A stretch of DNA of 64,000 nt, taken from Mucilaginibacter cryoferens. Lineage in GTDB: Bacteria > Bacteroidota > Bacteroidia > Sphingobacteriales > Sphingobacteriaceae. The notes beneath the pieces are model-generated. The model was not told the DNA's origin, searched no databases, and saw only the letters and a program-made list of their open reading frames with translations. This document shows, in pieces, positions 44,743 through 54,568 of this stretch (its first letter is position 1; every line of letters starts with the position of its first letter). The stretch is from the NCBI RefSeq assembly GCF_014205845.1, contig NZ_JACHCR010000003.1:124001-188000 (forward strand), given 5' to 3'. The position numbers and the translations under genes were made by a program.

Positions 44743-46602
44743 ATGTCAGATATAATTCAGCTTTTACCCGATGCCGTTGCCAACCAGATTGCCGCAGGCG
44801 AGGTGGTGCAACGCCCAGCATCGGCGGTAAAAGAGTTAGTGGAAAATGCCATTGATGCCGGGGCGGGTAAAATACAGCTCATTATAAAAGATGCCGGAAA
44901 ATCATTAATACAGGTTATTGATGATGGCTGCGGCATGAGCCTTACCGATGCCCGTATGTGCTTTGAGCGCCACGCCACATCCAAAATTCGCAAAGCCGAA
45001 GACTTGTTTGCTATCCGCACTATGGGTTTTAGGGGTGAGGCCATGGCATCTATCGCCGCTATTGCCCAGGTGGAGCTTAAAACCCGCAGGCATGAGGACG
45101 AACTGGGTACCTGTATTTTTATAGAAGGATCGGAAGTAATTAGCCAGGAGGCATGCTCGGCCAATACGGGTACATCTATCTCCATCAAAAACTTGTTTTA
45201 CAACACCCCTGCCCGCCGTAACTTTTTAAAAAGTAACCCGGTAGAGATGCGCCATATTATTGATGAATTTCAACGGGTGGCACTGGCTAACCCGCAGATA
45301 TTTTTCACCCTGCACCACGATGGGCAAGAGGTTTACCATTTGCCAGGGGCAGCACTTAAACAACGCATTGTTCATCTGTTTGGTAATAATTACAACCAAA
45401 GGCTTGTACCTGTTGAAGAGGATACTTCCATCATCAACCTGCGTGGCTTTGTAGGCAAGCCCGAGTTTGCCCGCAAAACAAGGGGCGAGCAGTTCTTTTT
45501 TGTAAACTACCGCTACATCCGCGATTCGTACCTAAACCATGCGGTACTTACCGCTTTTGAGGAGTTATTGCCCGATGATTGTTACCCCTTTTATGTGCTG
45601 TTCATTGATATCGATCCGTCAAAAATTGATATCAACGTGCATCCTACTAAAACCGAGATCAAATACCAGGATGAGAAATCAATTTACGCTATCATCCGTT
45701 CGGCGGTAAAACGTTCTTTGGGCAGGTATAACATTACGCCAAGTTTAGATTTTGACCAGGAGAACAGCATCGAGCACCTGATAACCCCCAAACCATTTGA
45801 GGATATTATAGCGCCAACAATATCATTTAATCCTGATTTTAACCCTTTTGCATCCGAGAAAAAAACACCGCGCGAGCAACATCCTTTTTTGAGAGATAGC
45901 GGCGATTACCGAAGCGCTCCTGTCCCCAATAACTGGGATACGCTGTACGAGATCAGTAAAAAGGAAGAAAACCTGCAGCAACAGATGCATGAAGAAAAAA
46001 GCATTGCGGTTGATGAGCAGGAAGTAAGCAAACCCAGCGAACGCCAGTTATTCCAGATCCATAACCGGTTTATACTCTCGCAAATCAAGTCGGGCTTTAT
46101 GCTGATAGGGCAACAGGCCGCGCATGAGCGTATTTTATACGAGCGCTTTTTGCAGCAATTGCAAAATCACTCGGGCGTGAGCCAGCAAAGCCTATTTCCG
46201 CAATCGGTAACACTAAACGGCAGCGATTTTGAGTTATTAAGAGAACTTTTGCCCGATATTAAAGCGCTTGGTTTCGACATTCGCGAGTTTGGTAAAAACA
46301 CGGTAGTGGTTGATGGTATACCTGCCGACCTTAACAACGTAGGCGAACACGAACTGCTCGAACACCTGTTAGAAGGTTTTAAAAACAATATGGCCATTTT
46401 AAAAGTAGATAAGCGGGATAACCTGGCCAGGTCATTAGCCCGCAATGCTGCCATTAAAACCGGCACCAAATTATCACTAGAGGAAATGAACCAGCTGATA
46501 GATCAACTTTTTGCCTGTCAATCGCCCAATCAGGCGTTGAACGGTAAGCCTGTAATCAGTACATTTACGCTGGCCGAATTAATGGAACGCTTTGAAAAAT
46601 AG
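44743..46602 (+). CDS. mutL: DNA mismatch repair protein MutL
   Basis: A 619-residue MutL, the ATPase that links mismatch recognition by MutS to downstream repair. The N-terminal GHKL domain has ELVENAIDAGAG (catalytic Glu/Asn at 34/35), DDGCGM and TMGFRGEA. The C-terminal dimerisation domain has GQQAAHERILYE where endonuclease-type MutL proteins have DQHAxxExxxxE: the Asp is Gly456 and the His is Gln458. Near the C-terminus LNGKP replaces the usual CPHGRP. Thus the endonuclease metal site looks lost. Followed 21 bp later by a rhomboid gene. Confidence 0.97.
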   Translation: MSDIIQLLPDAVANQIAAGEVVQRPASAVKELVENAIDAGAGKIQLIIKDAGKSLIQVIDDGCGMSLTDARMCFERHATSKIRKAEDLFAIRTMGFRGEAMASIAAIAQVELKTRRHEDELGTCIFIEGSEVISQEACSANTGTSISIKNLFYNTPARRNFLKSNPVEMRHIIDEFQRVALANPQIFFTLHHDGQEVYHLPGAALKQRIVHLFGNNYNQRLVPVEEDTSIINLRGFVGKPEFARKTRGEQFFFVNYRYIRDSYLNHAVLTAFEELLPDDCYPFYVLFIDIDPSKIDINVHPTKTEIKYQDEKSIYAIIRSAVKRSLGRYNITPSLDFDQENSIEHLITPKPFEDIIAPTISFNPDFNPFASEKKTPREQHPFLRDSGDYRSAPVPNNWDTLYEISKKEENLQQQMHEEKSIAVDEQEVSKPSERQLFQIHNRFILSQIKSGFMLIGQQAAHERILYERFLQQLQNHSGVSQQSLFPQSVTLNGSDFELLRELLPDIKALGFDIREFGKNTVVVDGIPADLNNVGEHELLEHLLEGFKNNMAILKVDKRDNLARSLARNAAIKTGTKLSLEEMNQLIDQLFACQSPNQALNGKPVISTFTLAELMERFEK

Positions 46603-46623
46603 CCTCCGGGCTTTAATTATACT

Positions 46624-47337
46624 ATGAACGGATACAATCAATCACCATTTGCAAATATTACACCGGTTGTAAAAAACCTGCTTATTATTAATGTTTTATT
46701 TTTTATTGGAAGCCTTGCTTTGGCAGGCGTAGTTCCGGGATTACTTAATCTTTTACCCGCCTATTATTTTAATGCCCCTAATTTTAGAGTGTGGCAAATA
46801 ATCACCTACATGTTTATGCATGGCGGCTACATGCACATCTTTTTTAACATGTTTGTTTTGTTCTCATTTGGCCCCATAGTTGAATATTCCATTGGGTCTA
46901 AAAAGTTCTTTAATTTTTATTTTCTATGTGGGATAGGGGCAATTGCGTTACAAATACTTGTACAAGCTTTTGAGGTACATGCAATAACAGGTGCTTTTAC
47001 TATATCACATCCGGAGCTTGAGGCATCATACATGCAATACGGAGCGCAGGCACAAAAGCTATTTGACATTTATAACACACGTATAGTTGGCGCATCAGGT
47101 GCAATATTTGGTGTAATGATCGCCTTCGGGATGATGTACCCTAACATGGAAATGATGATCATGTTTATACCTGTGCCCATTAAAGCCAAATATATTATTC
47201 CAGGGTATATAGTACTGGAGTTATTTTTAGGCGTAAGTCAGTCATCTGGCGATGGCGTTGCCCACTTTGCACACCTTGGCGGTGCATTAATTGGTTTTAT
47301 TATGGTAAAAGTTTGGCGATTGCAACAAAACCGATAA
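46624..47337 (+). CDS. Rhomboid-family intramembrane serine protease
   Basis: A 237-residue membrane protein with about six helices. Rhomboids cleave transmembrane segments of substrates inside the bilayer. Catalytic residues are Ser158 in GASGAIFG and His217 in AHLGG; the second helix has the conserved FMHGGYMHIFFNM. It starts 21 bp after mutL and a second rhomboid follows after 46 bp. Substrates unknown. Confidence 0.92.
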   Translation: MNGYNQSPFANITPVVKNLLIINVLFFIGSLALAGVVPGLLNLLPAYYFNAPNFRVWQIITYMFMHGGYMHIFFNMFVLFSFGPIVEYSIGSKKFFNFYFLCGIGAIALQILVQAFEVHAITGAFTISHPELEASYMQYGAQAQKLFDIYNTRIVGASGAIFGVMIAFGMMYPNMEMMIMFIPVPIKAKYIIPGYIVLELFLGVSQSSGDGVAHFAHLGGALIGFIMVKVWRLQQNR

Positions 47338-47383
47338 TTTTAACAATAAACAGGAGTTATCAATTTAATAACGGTTTTATTTT

Positions 47384-48259
47384 ATGAGCACCCTTTGGCA
47401 AAATCTTCAATATAAAATGTTGCGGTCGGGCAATAAGCTTAATTTGCTTATTGGTATAAACGTTATTGTTTTCCTGGCTATTAATGTAACTGCTATTATC
47501 GAGCAGCTTTTTACCGGGTTTGGTAATAGTGCTATACTCTTTTACAGCAACGAATATTTACTGCTGCCTGCTTATTTTCCAAAACTGCTAACCCATTTTT
47601 GGACTCCCCTAACCTATATGTTTATGCATGCCGGCATATTACACATCCTGTTTAACATGTTGTGGTTATATTGGATGGGGCAAATATTTGAGGAGTACCT
47701 GGGCAATAAACGCACCATTGGTTTATACATTATGGGTGGTCTTGCGGGCGCCCTTGCTTATTTATTATGCTTAAATTTTTTACCCGCATTTACCAATACC
47801 CATGCGGCCGTGGGCAGTACCATAGTTGGCGCATCGGCCAGTGTTATGGCCATTGTAGTAGCAACGGCAACCTTATTACCTAACTACACTATATCGCTAA
47901 TATTAATAGGGCCTGTAAAATTAAAATGGCTGGTAATTGCTATACTTTTAATTGATTTTCTTGGCATCATAGGCCCTAATGCCGGTGGCGAAATTGCTCA
48001 CCTGGGTGGTGCTTTACTCGGCTTTATCTATATTAAACAATTACAAAAAGGGCGAGATTGGATAACCGGCATAGCAGGCATCTTCAAATCAAAGTCAAAA
48101 TTAAAGGTTGTTTATACCAATAATGGCAAAAACAGCGTGGATACTCCCCGCCAGGACGAAATTGACCGTATATTAGATAAAATATCTCAATCGGGCGTTA
48201 ACAGCCTCACAAAACAGGAGAAAGAAACCTTAGCCCGCGCAAGTAAGAATGAAAAATAA
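47384..48259 (+). CDS. Rhomboid-family protease with C-terminal extension
   Basis: A 291-residue second rhomboid: FMHAGILHILFNM, Ser151 in GASASVMA and His206 in AHLGG. Unlike its neighbour it has a ~70-residue cytoplasmic tail after the last helix (from ~GRDW), ending in a helical DEIDRILDKISQSGVNSL, LTKQEKETL segment that looks like the small C-terminal domain often attached to Bacteroidota rhomboids. Its last 11 bases overlap the start of the EEP-family gene, implying translational coupling. Confidence 0.9.
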   Translation: MSTLWQNLQYKMLRSGNKLNLLIGINVIVFLAINVTAIIEQLFTGFGNSAILFYSNEYLLLPAYFPKLLTHFWTPLTYMFMHAGILHILFNMLWLYWMGQIFEEYLGNKRTIGLYIMGGLAGALAYLLCLNFLPAFTNTHAAVGSTIVGASASVMAIVVATATLLPNYTISLILIGPVKLKWLVIAILLIDFLGIIGPNAGGEIAHLGGALLGFIYIKQLQKGRDWITGIAGIFKSKSKLKVVYTNNGKNSVDTPRQDEIDRILDKISQSGVNSLTKQEKETLARASKNEK

Positions 48260-49364
48260 AAAAAGTAGTTTAGGTTTTGTTAATAAAGTTATTTTATGGA
48301 TAAACCTGCTGCTTTGTTTTGCCTTACTCATCAGCTACCTTTCGCCTTACGTTAATCCAAAAACATTATGGGTTATCGCCTTTTTTGGCTTGGCATACCC
48401 CCCTATACTTTTACTCAACGTTATTATAATAACTTACTGGCTACTGCGCAGGCGTTGGCCTTTCGCAATTTCGCTGGTAACTATTTTAATTGGATGGAGC
48501 GTACTCAATAATAATATAGGCTTTCGGTCGGCATCAACTTTTTCGCGGGCGCCAGGTTTAAACAGTATACGTTTAATGACTTATAACGTACACAACTTTA
48601 AACGCTATGGCGCAAAAAATGATGTATCTACCAAGCACGAGATATTGGAGCTTATTAACGACCAGCAACCCGATATCATCGGCATTCAGGAGTTTTATAC
48701 CCGCTATAAAGGCGAATACGACATGCGCGATTCCATAACGAAAATAATGGGTGCAAATAATTATTATTTTGAACCCTTTAATTTTAATAGCATAGAAGCG
48801 ATTGGAATGGCGGTATTTTCTAAATTTCCGATAGTAGGCAAAGGATTAATTCATTTAGCCGATGACAAAACATCCAGCAACCAGTGCTTATATGTGGATA
48901 TAAAAAAGGGCGAAAAAATATTCAGGGTTTATAGTGTGCATCTGCAGTCGATAAAATTTAACCCCGAAGACTATAAATACCTCGATAGCGTATCTAAACG
49001 GGGCAAAACAGATATGCAATCAACTAAAAGACTTGGGGGCAAATTAAAAACCGCATTTATAAAACGCAGCGAACAGGTTTTTAAAATCAAAGCCCATGCA
49101 GCGCAATGCCCATACCCTTATGTCATCTCGGGCGATTTTAATGATACTCCAACATCCTTTGCTGTTAATCAGATGGCAAAAGGTCTCAAAAATGCTTTCC
49201 GCGAAAAAGGATCGGGCTTTGGGCGTACATATAATGGCGATTTCCCCAACTACCAGATAGATTACATCATGGCCAGCCCTCAGTTTGATGTAGCATCGTA
49301 CCAGATCATCGAAAAAAAACTATCAGATCATTTCCCCTTACGTAGCGATCTCATCTTGAATTGA
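48249..49364 (+). CDS. Membrane-anchored endonuclease/exonuclease/phosphatase-family protein
   Basis: A 371-residue protein with two or three N-terminal membrane helices (~10-85) and an EEP fold domain: RLMTYNVHNFKRYG, DIIGIQEFYTRY (metal-binding Glu), VYSVHLQS, VISGDFNDTPTS and KKLSDHFPL (catalytic Asp-His). EEP enzymes cleave phosphodiesters in nucleic acids or lipids. The membrane anchor suggests an extracytoplasmic phospholipase or phosphatase role rather than DNA repair. Overlaps the upstream rhomboid by 11 bp. Confidence 0.9.
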   Translation: MKNKKSSLGFVNKVILWINLLLCFALLISYLSPYVNPKTLWVIAFFGLAYPPILLLNVIIITYWLLRRRWPFAISLVTILIGWSVLNNNIGFRSASTFSRAPGLNSIRLMTYNVHNFKRYGAKNDVSTKHEILELINDQQPDIIGIQEFYTRYKGEYDMRDSITKIMGANNYYFEPFNFNSIEAIGMAVFSKFPIVGKGLIHLADDKTSSNQCLYVDIKKGEKIFRVYSVHLQSIKFNPEDYKYLDSVSKRGKTDMQSTKRLGGKLKTAFIKRSEQVFKIKAHAAQCPYPYVISGDFNDTPTSFAVNQMAKGLKNAFREKGSGFGRTYNGDFPNYQIDYIMASPQFDVASYQIIEKKLSDHFPLRSDLILN

Positions 49365-49505
49365 GGCGAAGAGTCACGAATTGGGAGACAGGAAAGAAAA
49401 ATATACCGATCTTCATGTCAAAGGAAGCTAATCAGACATTACTTTGTTCTGACGCTCGATTCTTGCATCTTGATGCGAATAATTAGCTTAAAATTGAAAA
49501 AATCG

Positions 49506-49513
49506 TAAGTTTG
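49506..49513 (+). promoter_or_regulatory. -7 box of cysS
   Basis: TAAGTTTG matches TAnnTTTG; the ATG follows after 5 bp, so the cysS mRNA would be leaderless or nearly so. A clear -33 element was not found. Confidence 0.55.
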
Positions 49514-49518
49514 CCATC

Positions 49519-50982
49519 ATGAAACAAAATTTGTTTGTTTACAACACTTTATCCCGCAAAAAAGAAGAATTTAAGGCTCTTAATGCCCCTCATGTGGGCA
49601 TGTATGTGTGTGGCCCAACAGTTTACAGTGATGTACATTTGGGTAACTGCCGTACCTATATATCTTTCGATCTGATGTTTCGCTACCTTAATCACCTTGG
49701 TTATAAGGTACGCTACGTACGTAACGTAACCGATGCCGGCCACCTTGAAGGTGAAGCAGGCGACGAAGGAGAAGACAAAATTTCGAAAAAAGCCAAGCTT
49801 GCCCAACTGGAACCAATGGAAATTGTACAAAAGTACACCGTAGGCTTTCATGAAGTAATGCAGATATTAAACACCCTGCCACCCAGTATAGAACCAACCG
49901 CAACAGGCCACATTATTGAGCAAATTGAGATGGTAAAAGTTATTCTTGAAAAAGGATACGCTTACGAGGTTGATGGCACGGTTTATTTTGACGTTGAAAA
50001 ATATAACAAAACTAAAGACTACGGCGTGTTAAGCGGCCGCAACCTCGACGATCTGCTAAACAATACACGCGCACTTGGCGGTCAGCAGGAAAAGCATGGC
50101 AAACTCGATTTTGCCCTGTGGATAAAAGCCAAGCCAGAACATTTGATGAAATGGCCGTCGCCATGGGGTGTAGGTTTCCCGGGCTGGCACCTGGAATGCT
50201 CGGCCATGAGCCAAAAATACCTGGGCGATCAGTTTGACATTCACGGTGGCGGGTTGGATCTGGTGCCCACCCATCATACCAATGAGATTGCCCAGCACGT
50301 AGCCTGCTGCGGTAAAAACCCGGCCAATTACTGGGTGCATACCAATATGCTAACGGTTAACGGGCAAAAAATGTCGAAATCATTAGGCAACAGTTTTTTA
50401 CCGCACGAACTTTTCAGCGGCGAAAACTCTATCCTCAATAAAGGCTATAGTCCGATGACGGTACGCTTCTTTATGCTGCAGGCGCATTATCGCAGCACGC
50501 TCGATTTTGGTAACGATGCCATGGAAGCATCAGAAAAAGGCTTTAAGCGCCTCATGAACGCCTATGCCTTGCTGGATGGCTTAAAGATATCTGGCAGTAC
50601 CGAAATTGAAATAGGGCCGCTATTGGAGCGCTGCTACGCTGCTATGAACGATGATTTTAACAGCCCGGTATTAATTGCCGAGTTATTTGAAGCATCGCGC
50701 ATCATTAACTCTGTTCACGATGGTAAGATGAAAATAAATGAGGCCAACCTGGCTTTGCTTAAAAACCTCATGCAAACTTTTGTACAGGATGTATTAGGCT
50801 TAAAAGACGAACAGGCCGATAATGATGATTTACCTAAAATACTCAACCTTATAGTTGAGCTACGCAACGAAGCCAAATCAAATAAAGACTATGCCACCAG
50901 CGATAAAATTCGTGAAGGCCTGTCTAAAGTTGGTTTTCAGTTAAAAGATAGTAAAGAGGGCACGCTCTGGAGCAAAAGCTAA
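49519..50982 (+). CDS. cysS: Cysteine--tRNA ligase
   Basis: A 487-residue class I aminoacyl-tRNA synthetase that charges tRNA-Cys. It has the HIGH-type VHLGNCRT, Zn-binding CGPTVY at the N-terminus, GWHLECSAM, HHTNEIAQ and the KMSKSLGN signature, with a normal C-terminal helical region. Full length for the family. Independent promoter immediately upstream. Confidence 0.98.
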   Translation: MKQNLFVYNTLSRKKEEFKALNAPHVGMYVCGPTVYSDVHLGNCRTYISFDLMFRYLNHLGYKVRYVRNVTDAGHLEGEAGDEGEDKISKKAKLAQLEPMEIVQKYTVGFHEVMQILNTLPPSIEPTATGHIIEQIEMVKVILEKGYAYEVDGTVYFDVEKYNKTKDYGVLSGRNLDDLLNNTRALGGQQEKHGKLDFALWIKAKPEHLMKWPSPWGVGFPGWHLECSAMSQKYLGDQFDIHGGGLDLVPTHHTNEIAQHVACCGKNPANYWVHTNMLTVNGQKMSKSLGNSFLPHELFSGENSILNKGYSPMTVRFFMLQAHYRSTLDFGNDAMEASEKGFKRLMNAYALLDGLKISGSTEIEIGPLLERCYAAMNDDFNSPVLIAELFEASRIINSVHDGKMKINEANLALLKNLMQTFVQDVLGLKDEQADNDDLPKILNLIVELRNEAKSNKDYATSDKIREGLSKVGFQLKDSKEGTLWSKS

Positions 50983-51412
50983 AGGAAGAGCGTAAGAGTC
51001 AGGAATCAAGATTAAAAATAAGTTTTGGTTCCTTAACTTTTTAAAGGTTAGCCATTAAGGTAAAATGGTTAGCAAATATTTTCATTGTAACGTAATTTTA
51101 TCTGCCAAAAGAGCCTACATCTTTTTAAATCAAACTTTATTCATACTATTGGGTTATAACTCTCAACAAGTAATATAGAAGGGCTTATTGTTTAGCAAAG
51201 CCCTATAAACCATAGTATAAATGAGCATGCACTGCACAATTTTTTATCCAGTCTTCCTTCTCTATCCACAATTAAACCCGACGGTTTTCGTTTCAAATAC
51301 AGTTTGTGAAATTACAACGGCTTAAAACTACAAGTGCTTACAGCAATGTATAGCTGTGTAACCTACTTAAAATTATTACTAAATTGCCCTCCCCAATATC
51401 TTATAAAAAAAC
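50983..51412. other. Intergenic region after cysS
   Basis: No gene seen. A hairpin AGGGCTT/AAGCCCT (51180-51204, 11-nt loop) lies mid-way and may be a weak terminator. The presumed promoter of the NTF2-like gene lies towards its right end. Confidence 0.45.
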
Positions 51413-52288
51413 ATGAAAAAAATATTATTAGCCGCCACATTTATGAGCTTTAGCGCTTTAGCTTTAGCACAGTCAGCACCGGTTAAAGTAAGTAAAGTTG
51501 TTAATGCCGAAGAAGCATTTAATAAATTAATTGAACGCAAAGGCATCAAAGATGGCTTTTTGGCTGTTGCAGCCTCAGACGGCATTGTATTTAAACCCGA
51601 AGCGGTTAAAATAGTTGATTTTTACTCTACCATTGATAAACAAGCAGGTAAACTAAGCGTACAGCCAAAATTTGCCCGCATATCTGCCAACGGCGATCTG
51701 GCTTTTACCGCCGGGCCTTATGTTTATCAAAACGGCAAAACAGACGATGATAAAGTTTATGGCGATTATGTTTCTTTATGGCGCGCCGATGGCGATGATA
51801 ACAACAAATTAAAATTGCTTATAAACCTGGGCATACAACACCCCGAACCTGAACAGGAGGCGGTAACCGACTTTAAAGAGCCGGATGCGACCACCAAATC
51901 GGCACCGAGCAAAGACCCTTTTACCGCTAAAAGCGTAATTGTTAATACCGACAAGATCTTTAATCACTCGCTTACCATATCAACAATGGCTAGCTATAAA
52001 GAATTTTTGAGTGCCGAAGGTCGTTATTATTTCCCGGGCTTCGAGCCCATGACAGGCCCGGATGTGATCATGAAATTTATCAATAACCAGGCTATCACTA
52101 TTTCGGCCGAAACTACCGATGCCGGCCGTTCAATAAGCAACGATCTGGCGTATAGCTACGGGCATGCCCGCATTACCAAAGGCAATGTGGTAAGTAACTA
52201 CAACTATGTACGCATCTGGGAAATTGACGTTACATCAAAAAAATGGAATATCCTGCTGGAAGTATTTTCGGCAATTGAAAATGAATAA
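51413..52288 (+). CDS. Secreted tandem NTF2/SnoaL-like protein
   Basis: A 291-residue protein with a signal peptide (to ~LALAQ). Two NTF2-like (DUF4440/SnoaL-type) domains can be seen, ~30-145 and ~165-291: each has an alpha-helix lead (AEEAFNKLIERKGIKDGFLA; TISTMASYKEFLSAEGRYYF), an FKPEAVKI or FPGFEPMT step and a final WRADG/WEIDV...W strand. NTF2-like domains are small binding or enzymatic cones; no active residues can be assigned. Monocistronic with a strong terminator. Confidence 0.78.
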   Translation: MKKILLAATFMSFSALALAQSAPVKVSKVVNAEEAFNKLIERKGIKDGFLAVAASDGIVFKPEAVKIVDFYSTIDKQAGKLSVQPKFARISANGDLAFTAGPYVYQNGKTDDDKVYGDYVSLWRADGDDNNKLKLLINLGIQHPEPEQEAVTDFKEPDATTKSAPSKDPFTAKSVIVNTDKIFNHSLTISTMASYKEFLSAEGRYYFPGFEPMTGPDVIMKFINNQAITISAETTDAGRSISNDLAYSYGHARITKGNVVSNYNYVRIWEIDVTSKKWNILLEVFSAIENE

Positions 52289-52301
52289 GAGTTAAATTCC
52301 G

Positions 52302-52351
52302 CAAACAAAAAAGAGCGATGAGGTAATAACCTTATCGCTCTTTTTTGTTTG
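52302..52351 (+). terminator. Terminator of the NTF2-like gene
   Basis: 23-bp stem CAAACAAAAAAGAGCGATGA... with one G:U pair and an AATA loop, followed by T's; 14 bp after the stop. Confidence 0.88.
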
Positions 52352-52487
52352 TAAGCCCCTGCGCTGATGCCGCTGTTTTATAAACCCAACAGGCAATTTA
52401 CGCAACCCAAAGCAAATGCTTTAAAACATAAAAGCGGATCATGCATCAGCACAACCCGCTTTTATAAATTAAGCAATAGCTTGTATA

Positions 52488-53930
52488 TTATTCAATAACG
52501 CTTACTTTAAGCATATTGGTTTTACCTTGTTTGATGATTGGCACGGCAGCTGTGTTAATAACAACATCACCGGCTTTAATCAGATCCTGAGCTTTAAGAA
52601 TGCTGTTTACATCGCTGATGGTATCATCGGTACTTTCCAGCTTATCATAGTAAAAAGAACGCACACCCCAAACCAGGCTAAGCGCGTTAAGCAACTGCTT
52701 GTTTGAAGTAAAGATGTAAGTACTTGCTTTAGGTCTGTGGCTTGATATTTCAAAAGCCGTGTAACCAGATGTGGTCATAGACACAATACCTACCGCGTTG
52801 GTATGCTGCGCAAGGTGAACTGCCGATTCGCAAAGCGCGTTGCTTAAGTAACTCGGAGACGACGGATCAACATCTGCCTTTTCTTGTTTTGCTGCATTAA
52901 ACGGATAACCAAGCTCTTCTACGTTACGTACAATTTTAGCCATAGTTTCTATAACAATAACCGGAAACTCACCAACTGATGTTTCGCCGCTTAGCATTAC
53001 CGCGTCGGCACCGTCCAATACAGAGTTGGCAACGTCGTTAACTTCGGCACGTGTTGGGCGCGGAGTAGTTATCATAGATTCCAGCATCTGGGTAGCAACA
53101 ATTACCGGTTTAGATGCAGCACGGCATTTACGGGCAATCATTTTTTGCAGCAATGGCACTTCTTCTAAAGGCATTTCAACACCAAGATCTCCACGGGCAA
53201 CCATTACGCCATCTGTAGCGGCAATAATTTCGTCTATATTATCAATAGCCTCCGGTTTTTCAACCTTGGCAATAACCTTAGCTGCTTTACCGCTTTTGGC
53301 AATAATTTCTTTAAGCTCAATAATATCCTGGCCGGTACGTACAAACGATAAACCTATCCACTCTACATCATATTTTAATGCAAATTGCAGATTGATCAAA
53401 TCCTCTTCGGTTAAGCTTGGGATAGATACTTTGGTGTTTGGCAAATTAACCCCTTTACGTGATGTTAATATACCGCCGTGTACAACTTCGCAAATAACGG
53501 TATCCAACCTGTTGGTGTTAATTACTTTTAGCTGCAATTTTCCATCATCCAATAAAATGATCTCATCGGCCTGTACATCCTGTGGAAAGGTATCGTAGGT
53601 AATGTAAATCTGCTCATCATTACCAATACACTCCTGGGTGGTAATTTTAATTTGTGTACCATTAACTAAATGAATACCGCCATCTTTTACCAAACCGATA
53701 CGGATTTTAGGGCCTTGCAAATCGGCAAGTATGCCAACATTGGTTTTGTATTCGGCATTAATTTCTCTTATCGTATCAATAACTCCCTTGTGATCTTCCG
53801 GGCGTCCGTGCGAAAAGTTAAGGCGGCAAACGTTTACTCCGGCTTTTATCATCGCTAATAAAACTTCTTTTTTAGCTGATGCCGGGCCCATGGTGGCAAC
53901 AATCTTAGTACGGTTATAGTATAATTTCAT
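52488..53930 (-). CDS. pyk: Pyruvate kinase
   Basis: A 480-residue pyruvate kinase, converting phosphoenolpyruvate and ADP to pyruvate and ATP. It shows TKIVATMGPASAKKEVLLAM, RLNFSHG, LADLQGPKIRIG, the catalytic KVEKPEAIDNIDEI, MVARGDLGVEMPLEEVP and ATQMLESMI, followed by the C-terminal regulatory domain. Full length. Located just downstream of the IPExxxVDY gene (65-bp gap, same strand), a common pairing in Bacteroidota. Confidence 0.97.
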   Translation of the reverse strand: MKLYYNRTKIVATMGPASAKKEVLLAMIKAGVNVCRLNFSHGRPEDHKGVIDTIREINAEYKTNVGILADLQGPKIRIGLVKDGGIHLVNGTQIKITTQECIGNDEQIYITYDTFPQDVQADEIILLDDGKLQLKVINTNRLDTVICEVVHGGILTSRKGVNLPNTKVSIPSLTEEDLINLQFALKYDVEWIGLSFVRTGQDIIELKEIIAKSGKAAKVIAKVEKPEAIDNIDEIIAATDGVMVARGDLGVEMPLEEVPLLQKMIARKCRAASKPVIVATQMLESMITTPRPTRAEVNDVANSVLDGADAVMLSGETSVGEFPVIVIETMAKIVRNVEELGYPFNAAKQEKADVDPSSPSYLSNALCESAVHLAQHTNAVGIVSMTTSGYTAFEISSHRPKASTYIFTSNKQLLNALSLVWGVRSFYYDKLESTDDTISDVNSILKAQDLIKAGDVVINTAAVPIIKQGKTNMLKVSVIE

Positions 53931-53995
53931 ATTATTCTGGTTAAACTGGCTTGTATTTCACAATAGTGTGATACCAACACTTTTTAAAATTTGCG

Positions 53996-54421
53996 CTAAA
54001 ATAACAGATTTTCCCGTGATTTTATTTTTTTCGGATCAATCTTTACGGCAGCAACAATTTCGGGTATTTTATTTAGGGTTGATATCAGGTTATCGAGGTC
54101 ATGATCGTCAATATAATTACGGATCATTAAAAAGTAGTCGGCGCTCTTAATTTCGGGCACTAAATAGCCCTCAGAGCCTTTATTGGCAATAAAATAAAAA
54201 TCTGTTTCGGTGGTTTCCCAGCTGTAATAATATTTTGAGAACAAAACAGGCTCGCTCCCCTGATAAATATCAACAGAAAGATCCTCTGTTTTAACAAAAT
54301 TAAAATTTAAAAACTTATTGATATGATAACACACACGGTAATCTTTTAGTGAAGTTGTTACCGCAATAAGCACAAAATCAAATTCGATCTCAAACTTTAA
54401 AAATTTCCTGTTCAAAATCAT
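53996..54421 (-). CDS. IPExxxVDY family protein
   Basis: A 141-residue cytoplasmic protein; LVPEIKSADYFLMI corresponds to the IPExxxVDY signature of a small family restricted to Bacteroidota. Function unknown. It is divergent from acpP, with a -7 box 14 bp before its start, and lies upstream of pyk. Confidence 0.88.
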   Translation of the reverse strand: MILNRKFLKFEIEFDFVLIAVTTSLKDYRVCYHINKFLNFNFVKTEDLSVDIYQGSEPVLFSKYYYSWETTETDFYFIANKGSEGYLVPEIKSADYFLMIRNYIDDHDLDNLISTLNKIPEIVAAVKIDPKKIKSRENLLF

Positions 54422-54435
54422 TACTTTTACGCCGT

Positions 54436-54443
54436 CAAAAATA
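54436..54443 (-). promoter_or_regulatory. -7 box of the IPExxxVDY-pyk unit
   Basis: Reverse strand TATTTTTG (54436-54443) matches TAnnTTTG, 14 bp from the start codon at 54421. Confidence 0.5.
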
Positions 54444-54509
54444 CAAATACAAACCGCTTCAATAAAATTTTGTTGTCGAAATATATTGTAAAAGTTTTAG
54501 ATTTGATTA

Positions 54510-54532
54510 TTGACAGAATTTATTTTTCTTTG
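54510..54532 (+). promoter_or_regulatory. Promoter of acpP
   Basis: TTG (54510-54512) as a possible -33 element and TTTCTTTG (54525-54532), one mismatch from TAnnTTTG. The acpP ATG follows 36 bp later. Confidence 0.4.
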
Positions 54533-54568
54533 CACTGAATTTTTATTAATCATTAAACTATAAAGACT

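Noticed and set aside
53026..53598. 190-codon open frame on the + strand
   Set aside because: Antisense to pyk.
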